From NCBI RefSeq assembly GCF_051401765.1, contig NW_027480422.1, forward strand, positions 22,896,001 through 22,960,000: a stretch of DNA of 64,000 bases, written 5' to 3'. The DNA is from Calliopsis andreniformis (Eukaryota; Arthropoda; Insecta; Hymenoptera; Andrenidae). Below are positions 10,968 through 23,951 of this stretch, in pieces. The position numbers were made by a program, and so were the translations under genes. How positions within the stretch are numbered: position 1 is the stretch's first letter; the number at the start of each line of letters is the position of its first letter. A model generated the notes under the pieces. That model was not told the DNA's origin, made no database searches, and was given only the letters and a program-made list of their open reading frames with translations.

Positions 10968-12908
10968 CCATAACTTTCATACTGGTTGCAATTATTGGTT
11001 TTATACGATGGAAGAACTGATGTATTTGCATTGTATTTTATGCTTCGGGCGTAGACTTCTAAGGTCCTAACTATTCGATGTGGCGGAGCAACGCCATAGA
11101 GCGAAACCTAGGTTGCACGGAACGTAGAAATGACCATTACTTTCACACTGGTTGCAATTATTCATTTTATACTATGGAAAAACTGTTGTATTTATATTGT
11201 CTTTGGTGCTTCTGGCGTTGACTTCTTAGGCCCTAACTATTGGATCTGGTGGACCGACGCCCTAGAGTGAAGCCTAAGTTGCCCGGAACGTGGAAATGAC
11301 CATCACTTTTACACTGGTTGCAATTATTCCCGCTATACGATGGAAAAACTGTTGTATTTTTATTGTATTTCATGCTTCGGGCGTTGACTTCTAAGGCCCT
11401 AGCTATTCGATCTGGTGGAGCAACGCCCAGGAGTGAAGCCCAGGTTGCACGTAATGTAGAGGTGACCATAACTTTCACACTGGTTGCAATTACTCCTGTT
11501 AAACGATGGAGAAACTGTTGTATTTATATTGCATTTTATGCTTCTGGCGTTGATTTCTAAGGTCCTAGCTATTCGATCTGGTGGAGCAACGCCCTAGAGT
11601 GAAGCCTATGTAGCCCGGAACGTAGAAATGACCATCGCTTTCACACTGGTTGCAATTATTCCCGTTATACGATCGAAAAACTGTTGTATTTTTAGTATTA
11701 TATGTATCGGGCATTGACTTCTAAGGCCCTAACTATTCGATGTGGCGGAGCAACGCCATAGAGCGAAACCTAGGTTGCACGGAACGTAGAAATGACCATT
11801 ACTTTCACACTGGTTGCAATTATTTGTTTTATACGATTAAAAAACTGTTGTATTTATATTGTATTTTATGCTTCTGGCGTTGACTTCATAGGTCCTAGCT
11901 GTTCCATCTGGTGGAACAACGCCCTAGAATGAAGCCTAGGTTGCCCGGAACGTAGAAATGACCATTACTTACACACTGGTTGCAGTTACTCATGCTATAG
12001 GATGGAAAAACTGTTGCATTTATATTGTATTTTATGCTACTGGCGTTGACTTCTAAGGCCTTAACTATTGGATCTGGTGGGTCAACGCCCTAGGGTGAAG
12101 CTGAGGTTGGCCGGAACGTAGAAATGACCATAAGTTTCATAGTGGTTGCAATTATTCGTTTTATACGATGGAAAAGCTGTTGTATTTTTATTGTATTTTG
12201 TGCTTCTGGCGTTGACTTCTAATGTCCTAGCTATTCGATCTCGTGGGGCAACGTCCAAGATTGAAGCCTATGCTGCCCGAAACGTAGAAAAGACCATTAC
12301 TTTCACACTGGTGGCAATTACTCTTTTTATACTATGGAAAAACTGTTGCATTTGTATTGTATTTTAAGCGCCTGGAGTTGTTTTCTAATGCCCTAACTAT
12401 TCGACCTGGTGGAGCAACGCCCTAGAGTGAAGCCTAGGTTGCACGGAACGTAGAAATGCCCATTACTTTCACACTGGTTGTAATTATTCCTGTTATACGA
12501 TGGAATAACTGTTGTAAGTTCATTTTATTTTATGATCCTGGTGTTGACTTCTAAGGCCCTAGCTATTCGATCTGGTGGAGCAACGCACTAGAGTGAAGCC
12601 TAGGTTGCCCGGACCGTAGAAATGACCATCACCTTAACTCTGGTTGCAATTATTCCTGTTAAACGATGGAAAAACTGATGCATTTGTATTGTATTTTATG
12701 CTTCGGCCGTTGACTTCTGAGGCCCTAACTATTGGATCTGGTGGAGCAACGCCCAAGGCTGAAGACGAGGTTGACCGAAACGTAGAAATGACCATAACTT
12801 TTATACTGGTTGCAACTTTGGTTTTATACGATGGAAAACCTGCTCTATTTATATTGTGTTTTATGCTTCTGGCGTTGACTTCTAAGGCCGTAGCTATTCG
12901 ATGTGGTG
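10968..12908 (+). repeat. Block P2, copy 1 (about twelve monomers)
   Basis: From the monomer with attggttttatacgatggaag onward the match to the second copy continues at offset 9784 (20752-22692), 664 bp more than upstream, so four monomers were gained in the second copy or lost here. The block contains a monomer with a deletion in its T-rich part (tttttagtattatatg, near 11690) that recurs near 21474, 23958 and 28432. It ends near 12908, where the two copies diverge. Confidence 0.85.
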
Positions 12909-13938
12909 GAGCAACGCCCTAGAATGAAGCCTGGGTTGCCCGGAACGTAGAAATGACCATTACTTTCACACTGGTTGCAGTTACTCATGCTATAGGATGG
13001 AAAAACTGTTGCATTTTTATTGTACTTTCTTCTTCTGGCTTTGACTTCTAATGTCTTAGCTATTCCATCTGGTGGGGCAACGTCCAAGAGTGAAGCCTAT
13101 GTTGCCCGGAACGTAGAAATGACCATAACTTTCACACTGGTTGCAATTATTCGTTTTGTACAGTGGAAAAACTGTTGTATTAATTTTGTATTTTCTGCTT
13201 CGGGCGTTGACTTCTAAGGCCCTAACTATTGGATCTGGTGGAACAACGCCCTAGAGTGAAGCCTAGGTTGCCGGAACGTAGAAATGACTATTACTTCCAC
13301 ACTGTTTGCAATTATTCATTTTATACAATGGGAAGCTGTTCTATTTATATTGTATTTTATGCTTCTGGCGTTGACTTCTAAGGCCCTAACTATTGGATCT
13401 GGTGGAGTAACGCCCTAGGGTGAAGCCGAGGTTGGCCGGAATGTAGAAATGACCATAACTTTCACACTGGTTGCAATTACCCGTTTTATACAATGGAAAA
13501 ACTGTTGTGTTAATTTTGTATTTTATGCTTACGGCGTTGACTTCTAAGGCCGTAACTGTTCGATCTGGTGGAAGAACGCCCTAGAATGAAGCCTAGGTTG
13601 CCCGGAACGTATAAATGACCAATACTTTCACACTGGTTGCTATATTCATGCTATACGATGGAAAAACTGTTGTATTTATATTCTATTTTATGCTTCTGGC
13701 GTTGACTTCTTAGGCCCTAACTATTCGAACTGTTGGAACAACGCCCTAGAGTGAAGCCTAGGTTGCCCAGAACGTAGAAATGACCAAATCTTTCACACTG
13801 GTTGCAATTATTCCCGTCATACGATGGAAAAACTGTTGTATTTTTATTGTATTTTATGCTTCGGGCGTTGACTTCTAAGGCCCTAGCTATTCGATCTGGT
13901 GGAGCAACGCGCTAGAGCGAAGCGTAGGTGGCCCGGAA
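12909..13938 (+). repeat. Block Q, copy 1 (about six monomers)
   Basis: This matches 24184-25216 (offset 11275, later 11276), and its first part matches 28657 onward. Markers are catgctataggatgg, ttttgtacagtgg, a shortened monomer with ggttgccggaacg plus caatgggaagctgttc, and ttacccgtttta. Near the right end caacgcgctagagcgaagcg is shared with 25184 only. Copy 1 differs from copy 2 near 13636, where tgctatattcatg replaces tgcagttattcatg. Confidence 0.82.
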
Positions 13939-15100
13939 CGTATAAATGACCATTACTTTCACACTGGTTGCAGTTATTCATGCTATACGATGGAAAAACT
14001 GTTGCATTTTTATTGTATTTTCTTCTTCTGGCTTTGACTTCTAAGGTCCTTGCTATTCGTTCTGGTGGACCAACGCCCTAGAGTGAAGCCGAGGATGGCC
14101 GGAACGTAGAAATGACCATAACTTTCATAGTGGTTGCAATTATTCGTTTTATACGATGGAAAAACTGTTGCATTTATTTTCTATTTGGTGCTTCTGGCGT
14201 TGACTTCTTAGGCCCTAACTATTGGATCTGGTAGAGCAACGCCCTAGGGTGAAGCCTAGGTTGCGCGAGGCGTAGAAATGACCATTACTTTCACACTGGT
14301 TGCAATTATTCATGCTATACGATGGAAAAACTGTTGTATTTTTATTGTATTTTATGCTTCTGGCGTTGACGTCTAAGGTCCTAGCTATTCGATCTGGTGG
14401 AGCAACACCCTAGAGTGAAGCCTAGGTTGCCCGGAACGTAGAAATGACCATAACTTTCACACTGGTTGCTATTATTCGTTTTATACGATGGAGAAACTGT
14501 TGTATTTATATTGTATTTTATGCTTCTGGCGTTGACATCTTAGGCGGTAACTGTTCGATCTGGTGGAACAACGCCCTAGAGTGGAGCCTAGGTTGCCCGG
14601 AACGTATAAATGACCATTACTTTCACACTGGTTGCAATTATTCGTTTTATGCGACGGAAAAACTGTTGTATTTATTTTCTATTTGGTGCTTCTGGCGTTG
14701 ACTTCTTAGGCCCTAACTATTGGATCTGGTGGAGCAACGCCCTAGGGTGAAGCCCAGGTTGCCCGAGACGTAGAAATGACCATTACTTTCACACTGGTTG
14801 CAATTATTCATGCTATACAATGGAAAAACTGTTGTATTTATATTGTATTTTATGCTTCTGGCGTTGACATCTTAGGCGGTAACTGTTCGATCTGGTGGAA
14901 CAACGCCCTAGAGTGAAGCCTAGGTTGCCCGGAACATAGAAATGACCATTACTTCCACACTGGTTGCAATTATTCGTTTTATACAATGGAAAAACTGTTG
15001 TACTTTTATTGTATTTTATGCTTCTGGCGTTGACTTCTAAGGCCGTAGCTATTCGATGTGGTGGGGCAACGCCGTAGAGTGAAGCCTATGTGCCCCGGAA
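13939..15100 (+). repeat. Second locus of the shortened ten-mer HOR (seven monomers)
   Basis: The stretch repeats 998-2159 in order at offset 12941: one monomer with ttcttcttctggctttgac, then m3, m4, m5/m8, m6, m9 and m10. Only scattered single-base differences are visible, for example ttgcgcgagg near 14263. It shows that the m7-m8-lacking arrangement was copied as a unit to, or from, a place about 13 kb away. Confidence 0.82.
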
Positions 15101-16735
15101 CGTATAAATGACCATTACTTTCACTCTGGTTGCAATTATTCGTTTTATACGATGGAAAAACTGTTGTATCTATTTTGTATTTGGTGCTTCTGGCGTTGAC
15201 TTCTATGGCCCTAACTATTGGATCTGGTGGACCAACGCCCTAGGGTGAAGCCTAGGTTGCCCGAGGCGTAGAAATGACCATTCCTTTCACACTGGTTGCA
15301 GTTATTCATGCTATACGATGGAAAAACTGTTGCATTTTTATTGTATTTTATGCTTCTGGCTTTGACTTCTACGGCCCTAGCTTTTCGATGTGGTGGGGCA
15401 ACGCCCTAGAGTGAAGCCTATGTGCCCCGGAACGTATAAATGACCATTACTTTCACACTGGTTGCAATTATTCATGCTATACGATGGAAGAACTGTTGTG
15501 TTTTTATTGTATTTTATGCTTCTGGCTTTGACTTCTACGGTCCTAGCTATTCGATCTGGTGGAGCAACGCCCTAGAGTGAAGCCTAGGTTGCCCGGAACG
15601 TAGAAATGACCATAACTTTCACACTGGTTGCTATTATTCGTTTTTTACGATGGAAAAGCTGTTTTATTTATATTGTATTTTATGCTTCTGGCGTTGACAT
15701 CTTAGGCCGTAACTGTTCGATCTGGTGGTACAACGCCCTAGAATGAAGCCTAGGTTTACCGGAACGTAGAAATGACCATTACTTTCACACTGGTTGCAGT
15801 TATTCATGCTATACGATCGAAAAACTGTTGCATTTTTATTGTATTTTCTTCTTCTGGCTTTGACTTCTAAGGTCCTAGCTATTCGATCTTGTGGGTCAAC
15901 GTCTAAGAGTGAAGCCTATGTTGCCGGGAACGTAGAAATGGCCATAACTTTCTTACTGGTTGCAATTATTCATTTTATACGGTGGAAAAACTGTTGTATT
16001 TATATTGTATTTTATGCTTCTGGCGTTGTCTTCTAAGGCCGTAGCTATTCGATGTGGTGGAGCAACGCCCTAGAGTGATGCCTAGGTCGCCTGGACCGTA
16101 GAAATGACCATATCTTTCACACTGGTTGCAATTATACCTGTTATACGATGGAAAAACTGTTGTATTTATACTGTATTTTATGCTTCTGGCGTTGACTTCT
16201 TAGGCCCTAACTATTCGAACTGTTGGAACAACGCCCTAGAGTGAAGCCTAGGTTGCCCGGAACGTAGAAATGACCATAACTTTCACACTGGTTGCAACTT
16301 TGGTTTTATACGATTGAAAACCTGTTGTATTTATATTGTGTTTTATGCTTCTGGCGTTGACTTCTAAGGCCGTAGCTATTCGATGTGGTGGGGCAACGCC
16401 CTAGTGTGAAGCCTAGGTAGCCCGGAACGTATAAATGACCATTACTTTCACACTGGTTGCAGTTATTCATGCTATACGATGGAAAAACTGTTGCATTTTT
16501 ATTGTATTTTCTTCTTCTGGCTTTGACTTCTAAGGTCCTTGCTATTCGATCTGGTGGACCAACGCCCTAGAGTGAAGCCGAGGTTGGCCGGAACGTAGAA
16601 ATGACCATAACATTCATACTGGTTGCAATTATTCGTTTTATACGATGGAAAAATTGTTGTATTTTCATTGAATTTTATGCTTCTGGCGTTGACTTCTAAG
16701 GCCCTAGCTATTCGATCTGGTGGAGCAACACCCTA
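15101..16735 (+). repeat. Mosaic satellite segment, about ten monomers
   Basis: The monomers are recognisable types from elsewhere in the window in a new order. The 15794-16230 run (cttcttctggctttgac, ttgccgggaacg, gtcttctaaggccg, tatactgtatttt) resembles runs at 30713, 33037 and 38182. The 16270-16735 run (gcaactttggttttatac, then aaattgttgtattttcattg) resembles 10150-10620. No non-satellite sequence is seen. Confidence 0.75.
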
Positions 16736-17460
16736 GAGTGAAGCCTAGGTTGCACGGAATGTAGAAGTGACCATAACCTTCACACTGGTTGCAATTATTC
16801 GTTTTATACAATGGAAAAACTGTTGCATTAATTTTGTATTTTATGCTTCTGGCGTTGACTACTTAGGCCCTAACTATTCGATCTGGTGGAGCAACGCCCT
16901 AGGGTGAAGCCTAAGTTGCCCGGAACGTGGAAATGTCCATCACTTTCACACTGGTTGGAATTATTCCTGTTATACGTTGGAAAAACTGTTGTATTTTTAT
17001 TGTATTTTATGCTTCGGGCGTTGTCTTCTAAGGACCTAACTAGTGGATCTGGTGTAGCCACGCCCTAGGGTGAAGCCAAGCTTGCCCGGAACGTAGAAAT
17101 TACCATAACTTTCATACTGGCTGCAATTATTCATGCTATACGATGGAAACACTGTTGTATTTTTATTCTATTTTATGCTTCTGGCGTTGACTTCTAACGT
17201 CCTAGTTATTCGACCTCGTGGGGCAACGTCCAAGAGAGAAGCCTAAGTTGCCTGGAACGTAGAAATGACCAACACTTTCACACTGGTTGCATTCATTCCC
17301 GTTGTACGATGGAAAAACTGTTGAATTTTTTGTATTTTATGTATCGGGCGTTGATTTCTAAGGCGCTAGCTATTCGATCTGGTGTAGCATCGCCCTAGAG
17401 TGAAGCCTAGGTTGCCCGGAACATAGAAATGACCATTACTTCCACACTGTTTGCAATTAT
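16736..17460 (+). repeat. Block R, copy 1 (about four monomers)
   Basis: This run contains ggaatgtagaagtgacc, cctgttatacgttgg, actagtggatctgg, a monomer with actggctgcaattattc, and a shortened monomer with ttgaattttttgtattttatg. The same monomers recur at 26186-26730, where the actggctgcaattattc monomer is missing, and at about 27735-28230. The shortened T-rich monomer (17312, 26609, 28098) serves as a good tag. Confidence 0.72.
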
Positions 17461-18415
17461 TCTTTTTATACAATGGAAAAACTGTTGTATTTATTTTGTA
17501 TTTGGTGCTTCTGGCGTTGCCTTCTTAGGCCCTAACTATTCGATCTGGTGGACCAACGCCCAAGAGTGAAGCCTATGTTGCCCGGAACGTAGAAAAGACC
17601 ATTACTTCCACACTGTTTGCAATTATTCATTTTATACAATGGAAAAACTGTTGTATTTATTTTGTATTTTATGCTACTGGCGTTGACTTCTAAGGCCGTA
17701 GCTATTCGATGTGGTGGGGCAACGCACTAGAGTGGAGCCTAGATTGCCCGGAACGTATAAATGACCATTACTTTCACACTGGTTGCAAGTATTCGTTTTA
17801 TACGATGGAAAAACTGTTGTATTTATTTTCTATTTGGTGCTTCTGGCGTTGACTTCTCAGGCCCTAGCTATTGGATCTGGTGGAGCAATGCCCTATGGTG
17901 AAGCCCAGGTTGCCCGAGACGTAGAAATGACCATTACTTTCACACTGGTTGCAATTATTCATGCTATACGATGTAAAAACTGTTGTATTTTTATTGTATT
18001 TTATGTATCGGGCGTTGACTTCTAAGGCGCTAGCTATTCGATCTGGTGTAGCATCGCCCTAGAGTGAAGCCTAGGTTGCCCGGAACATAGAAATGACCAT
18101 TACTTCGTCACTGGTTGCAATTATTCGTTTTATACAATGGAAAAACTGTTGTACTTTTATTGTATTTTATGCTTCTGGCGTTGACTTGTAAGGCCGTAGC
18201 TATTCGATGTGGTGCGGCAACGCCCTAGAGTGAAGCCTAGGTTCCCCGGAACGTATAAATGACCATTACTTTCACACTGGTTGCAATTATTCGTTTTATA
18301 CGATGGAAAAACTCTTGTATTTATTTTGTATTTGGTGCTTCTGGCGTTGACTTCTCAGGCCTTAACTATTGGATCTGGTGGAGCAACGCCCTAGGGTGAA
18401 GCCTAGGTTGCCCGA
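17461..18415 (+). repeat. Mosaic segment with block T monomers
   Basis: About 17640-18160 matches 37070-37590 (offset 19403) and similar runs near 42570, 46440 and 49260: gtggagcctagattgcccgg, ctcaggccctagctattgg, ccctatggtgaagccc, atgtaaaaactg, gtgtagcatcgcc. The last monomers pass into ten-mer types m10, m1 and m2 before block P copy 3 begins. Confidence 0.75.
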
Positions 18416-20090
18416 GACGTAGAAATGACCATTACTTTCACACTGGTTGCAATTAGTCATGGTATACGATGGAAAAACTGTTGTATTTTTATTGTATTTT
18501 ATGCTACTGGCGTTGACTTCTAAGGCCTTAACTATTGGATCTGGTGGGTCAACGTCCTAGGGTGAAGCTGAGGTTGGCCGGAACGTAGAAATGACCATAA
18601 CTTTCATAGTGGTTGCAATTATTCGTTTTATACGATGGAAAAGCTGTTGTATTTTTATTGTATTTTGTGCTTCTGGCGTTGACTTTTAATGTCCTAGCTA
18701 TTCGATCTCGTGGGGCAACGTCCAAGATTGAAGCCTATGCTGCCCGGAACGTAGAAAAGACCATTACTTTCACACTGGTGGCAATTACTCTTTTTATACT
18801 ATGGAAAAACTGTTGTATTTGTATTGTATTTTATGCGCCTGGAGTTGTTTTCTAATGCCCTAACTATTCGACCTGGTGGAGCAACGCCCTAGAGTGAAGC
18901 CTAGGTTGCACGGAACGTAGAAATGCCCATTACTTTCACACTGGTTGTAATTACTCCTGTTATACGATGGAATAACTGTTGTAAGTTCATTTTATTTTAT
19001 GATCCTGGTGTTGACTTCTAAGGCCCTAGCTATTCGATCTGGTGGAGCAACGCCCTAGAGTGAAGCCTAGGTTGCCCGGACCGTAGAAATGACCATCACC
19101 TTAACTCTGGTTGCAATTATTCCTGTTAAACGATGGAAAAACTGATGCATTTGTATTGTACTTTATGCTTCGGCCGTTGACTTCTGAGGCCCTAACTATT
19201 GGATCTGGTGGAGCAACGCCCAAGGCTGAAGACGAGGTTGCCCGGAACGTAGAAATGACCATAACTTTTATACTGGTTGCAACTTTGGTTTTATACGATG
19301 GAAAACCTGTTGTATTTATATTGTGTTTTATGCTTCTGGCGTTGACTTCTAAGGCCGTAGCTATTCGATGTGGTGGGGCAACGACCTAGTGTGAAGCCTA
19401 GGTAGCCCGGAACGTATAAATGACCATTACTTTCACACTGGTTGCAGTTATTCATGCTATACGATGGAAAAACTGTTGCATTTTTATTGTATTTTCTTCT
19501 TCTGGCTTTGACTTCTAAGGTCCTTGCTATTCGATCTGGTGGACCAACGCCCTAGAGTGAAGCCGAGGTTGGCCGGAACGTAGAAATGACCATAACTTTC
19601 ATACTGGTTGCAATAATTTGTTTTATACGATGGAAAAATTGTTGTATTTTCATTGAATTTTATGCTTCTGGCGTTGACTTCTAAGGCCCTAGCTATTCGA
19701 TCTGGTGGAGCAACACCCTAGAGTGAAGCCTAGGTTGCACGGAATGTAGAAGTGACCATAACCTTCACACTGGTTGCAATTACTCGTTTTATACGATGGA
19801 AAAATTGTTGTATTTTCATTGAATTTTATGCTTCTGGCGTTGACTTCTAAGGCCCTAGCTATTCGATCTGGTGGAGCAACACCCTAGAGTGAAGCCTAGG
19901 TTGCACGGAATGTAGAAGTGACCATAACCTTCACACTGGTTGCAATTACTCGTTTTATACAATGGAAAAACTGTTGTATTAATTTTGTATTTTATGTTTC
20001 GAGCGTTGACTTCTAAGGCCTTAACTATTGGATCTGGTGGGTCAACGCCCTAGGGTGAAGCTGAGGTTGGCCGGAACGTAGAAATGACCA
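18416..20090 (+). repeat. Block P, copy 3 (about ten monomers)
   Basis: Bases 18416-19605 align with 1-1190 at one constant offset, and 18600-20080 align with 9480-10960. All three copies share the odd atggaataactgttgtaag monomer and the aaacgatgg monomer. Small private differences (taattactcctg near 18950, tgtactttatgc near 19157) show that the copies have begun to drift. Confidence 0.85.
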
Positions 20091-20751
20091 TAACTTTCAT
20101 ACTGGTTGCAATTATTCGTTTTATACGATGGAAATGCTGTTGTATTTTTATTGCATTTTGTGCTTCTGGCGTTGACTTTTAATGTCCTAGCTATTCGATC
20201 TCGTGGGGCAACGTCCAAGATTGAAGCCTATGCTGCCCGAAACGTAGAAAAGACCATTACTTTCACACTGGTGGCAATTACTCTTTTTATACTACGGAAA
20301 AACTGTTGTATTTGTATTGTATTTTATGCGCCTGGAGTTGTTTTCTAATGCCCTAACTATTCGACCTGGTGGAGCAACGCCCTGGAGTGAAGCCTAGGTT
20401 GCACGGAACGTAGAAATGCCCATTACTTTCACACTGGTTGTAATTATTCCTGTTATACAATGGAATAACTGTTGTAAGTTCATTTTATTTTATGATCCTG
20501 GTGTTGACTTCTAAGGCCCTAGCTATTCGATCTGGTGGAGCAACGCCCTAGAGTGAAGCCTAGGTTGCCCGGACCGTAGAAATGACAATCACCTTAACTC
20601 TGGTTGCAATTATTCCTGTTAAACGATGGAAAAACTGATGCATTTGTATTGTATTTTATGCTTCGGCCGTTGACTTCTGAGGCCCTAACTATTGGATCTG
20701 GTGGAGCAACGCCCTAGGGTGAAGCCTAGGTAGCCCGGAACGTAGAAATGA
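20091..20751 (+). repeat. Four-monomer (664-bp) insertion within block P/P2
   Basis: The offset to the 9.5-12.9 kb copy rises from 9120 to 9784 across this stretch. Its content repeats 18605-19200 from the same copy (offset 1493, nine monomers minus 1 bp), with the private variant gatggaaatgctgttg. The likely cause is a local unequal exchange that re-duplicated part of block P. Confidence 0.78.
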
Positions 20752-22692
20752 CCAACACTTTCATACTGGTTGCAATTATTGGTTTTATACGATGGAAGAA
20801 CTGATGTATTTGCATTGTATTTTATGCTTCGGGCGTAGACTTCTAAGGCCCTAACTATTCGATGTGGCGGAGCAACGCCATAGAGCGAAACCTAGGTTGC
20901 ACGGAACGTAGAAATGACCATTACTTTCACACTGGTTGCAATTATTCATTTTATACTATGGAAAAACTGTTGTATTTATATTGTCTTTGGTGCTTCTGGC
21001 GTTGACTTCTTAGGCCCTAACTATTGGATCTGGTGGACCGACGCCCTAGAGTGAAGCCTAAGTTGCCCGGAACGTGGAAATGACCATCACTTTCACACTG
21101 GTTGCAATTATTCCCGCTATACGATGGAAAAACTGTTGTATTTTTATTGTATTTTATGCTTCGGGCGTTGACTTCTAAGGCCCTAGCTATTCGATCTGGT
21201 GGAGCAACGCCCAGGAGTGAAGCCCAGGTTGCACGTAATGTAGAGGTGACCATAACTTTCACACTGGTTGCAATTACTCCTGTTATACGATGGAGAAGCT
21301 GTTGTATTTATATTGCATTTTATGCTTCTGGCGTTGACTTCTAAGGTCCTAGCTATTCGATCTGGTGGAGCAACGCCCTAGAGTGAAGCCTATGTAGCCC
21401 GGAACGTAGAAATGACCATCGCTTTCACACTGGTTGCAATTATTCCCGTTATACGATCGAAAAACTGTTGTATTTTTAGTATTATATGTATCGGGCATTG
21501 ACTTCTAAGGCCCTAACTATTCGATGTGGCGGAGCAACGCCATAGAGCGAAACCTAGGTTGCACGGAACGTAGAAATGACCACTACTTTCACACTGGTTG
21601 CAATTATTTGTTTTATACGATTAAAAAACTGTTGTATTTATATTGTATTTTATGCTTCTGGCGTTGACTTCATAGGTCCTAGCTGTTCCATCTGGTGGAA
21701 CAACGCCCTAGAATGAAGCCTAGGTTGCCCGGAACGTAGAAATGACCATTACTTTCACACTGGTTGCAGTTACTCATGCTATAGGATGGAAAAACTGTTG
21801 CATTTATATTGTATTTTATGCTACTGGCGTTGACTTCTAAGGCCTTAACTATTGGATCTGGTGGGTCAACGCCCTAGGGTGAAGCTGAGGTTGGCCGGAA
21901 CGTAGAAATGACCATAAGTTTCATAGTGGTTGCAATTATTCGTTTTATACGATGGAAAAGCTGTTGTATTTTTATTGTATTTTGTGCTTCTGGCGTTGAC
22001 TTTTAATGTCCTAGCTATTCGATCTCGTGGGGCAACGTCCAAGATTGAAGCCTATGCTGCCCGAAACGTAGAAAAGACCATTACTTTCACACTGGTGGCA
22101 ATTACTCTTTTTATACTATGGAAAAACTGTTGCATTTGTATTGTATTTTAAGCGCCTGGAGTTGTTTTCTAATGCCCTAACTATTCGACCTGGTGGAGCA
22201 ACGCCCTAGAGTGAAGCCTAGGTTGCACGGAACGTAGAAATGCCCATTACTTTCACACTGGTTGTAATTATTCCTGTTATACGATGGAATAACTGTTGTA
22301 AGTTCATTTTATTTTATGATCCTGGTGTTGACTTCTAAGGCCCTAGCTATTCGATCTGGTGGAGCAACGCACTAGAGTGAAGCCTAGGTTGCCCGGACCG
22401 TAGAAATGACCATCACCTTAACTCTGGTGGCAATTATTCCTGTTAAACGATGGAAAAACTGATGCATTTGTATTGTATTTTATGCTTCGGCCGTTGACTT
22501 CTGAGGCCCTAACTATTGGATCTGGTGTTGCAACGCCCAAGGCTGAAGATGAGGTTGACCGAAACGTAGAAATGACCATAACTTTTATACTGGTTGCAAC
22601 TTTGGTTTTATACGATGGAAAACCTGTTGTATTTATATTGTGTTTTATGCTTCTGGCGTTGACTTCTAAGGCCGTAGCTATTCGATGTGGTG
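20752..22692 (+). repeat. Block P2, copy 2 (about twelve monomers)
   Basis: This matches 10968-12908 at offset 9784 through the tttttagtattatatg monomer, the ctataggatgg monomer and a second block-P-like run (21930-22690). Differences are isolated bases, for example tgttgcaacgcc near 22527 against ggagcaacgcc near 12743. Beyond 22692 the sequence continues like 950 or 10260 onward, unlike its partner at 12909. Confidence 0.84.
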
Positions 22693-23951
22693 GGGCAACG
22701 CCCTAGTGTGAAGCCTAGGTAGCCCGGAATGTATAAATGACCATTACTTTCACACTGGTTGCAGTTATTCATGCTATACGATAGAAAAACTGTTGCATTT
22801 TTATTGTATTTTCTTCTTCTGGCTTTGACTTCTAAGGTCCTTGCTATTCGATCTGGTGGACCAACGCCCTAGAGTGAAGCCGAGGTTGGCCGGAACGTAG
22901 AAATGACCATAACTTTCATACTGGTTGCAATTATTCGTTTTATACGGTGGAAAAATTGTTGTATTTTCATTGAATTTTATGCTTCTGGCGTTGACTTCTA
23001 AGGCCCTAGCTATTCGATCTGGTGGAACAACGCCCTAGAATGAAGCCTAGGTTGCCCGGAACGTAGAAATGACCATTACTTTCACACTGGTTGCAATTAT
23101 TCATGCCATACGATGAAAAAACTGTGAATTTTTATTGTATTTTCTTCTTCTGGCTTTGACTTCCAAGGTCCTAGCTATTCGATCTTGTGGGGCAACGTGT
23201 AAGAGTGAAGCCTATGTTGCCGGGAACGTAGAAATGGCCATTACTTTCACACTGGTGGCAATTACTCTTTTTATACTATGGAAAAACTGTTGTATTTGTA
23301 TTGTATTTTATGCGCCTGGAGTTGTTTTCTAATGCCCTAACTATTGGACCTGGTGGAGCAACGCCCTAGAGTGAAGCCTAGGTTGCACGGACCGTAGAAA
23401 TGACCATCACCTTAACTCTGGTTGCAATTATTCCTGTTAAACGATGGAAAAACTGATGCATTTGTATTGTATTTTATGCTTCGGCCGTTGACTTCTGAGG
23501 CGCTAACTATTGGATCTGGTGGAGGAACGCCCTAGGTTGAAGCCTAGGTAGCCCGGAACGTAGAAATGACCAACACTTTCATACTGGTTGCAATTATTGG
23601 TTTTATACGATGGAAGAACTGATGTATTTGTATTGTATTTTATGCTTCGGGCGTAGACTTCTTAGGAGCTAACTATTGGATCTGGTGGACCGACGCCCTA
23701 GAGTGAAGCCTAAGTTGCCCGGAACGTGGAAATGACCATCACTTTCACACTGGTTGCAATTATTCCCGCTATACGATGGAAAAACTGTTGTATTTTTGTT
23801 GTATTTTATGCTTCGGGCGTTGACTTCTAAGGCCCTAGCTATTCGATCTGGTGGAGCAACGCCCTAGAGTGAAGCCTATGTTGCCCGGAACGTAGAAATG
23901 ACCATCGCTTTCACACTGGTTGCAATTATTCCCGTTATACGATCGAAAAAC
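22693..23951 (+). repeat. Mosaic satellite segment with chimeric monomers
   Basis: Runs resembling 10260-10560, 35000-35130 and block P follow one another. The monomer near 23100 (catgccatacgatgaaaaaactg) has lost a few bases before its T-rich stretch compared with its near copy at 35040. Near 23230 a block-P half-monomer is fused to the gccgggaacg type, a visible crossover point. Nothing other than satellite is seen. Confidence 0.72.

Noticed and set aside
11233..11560. Overlapping sense and antisense reading frames at the same monomers, as if a bidirectional gene pair
   Set aside because: The same overlap occurs wherever these monomer subtypes appear, including 21017-21344, and follows from the monomer's stop-codon distribution.
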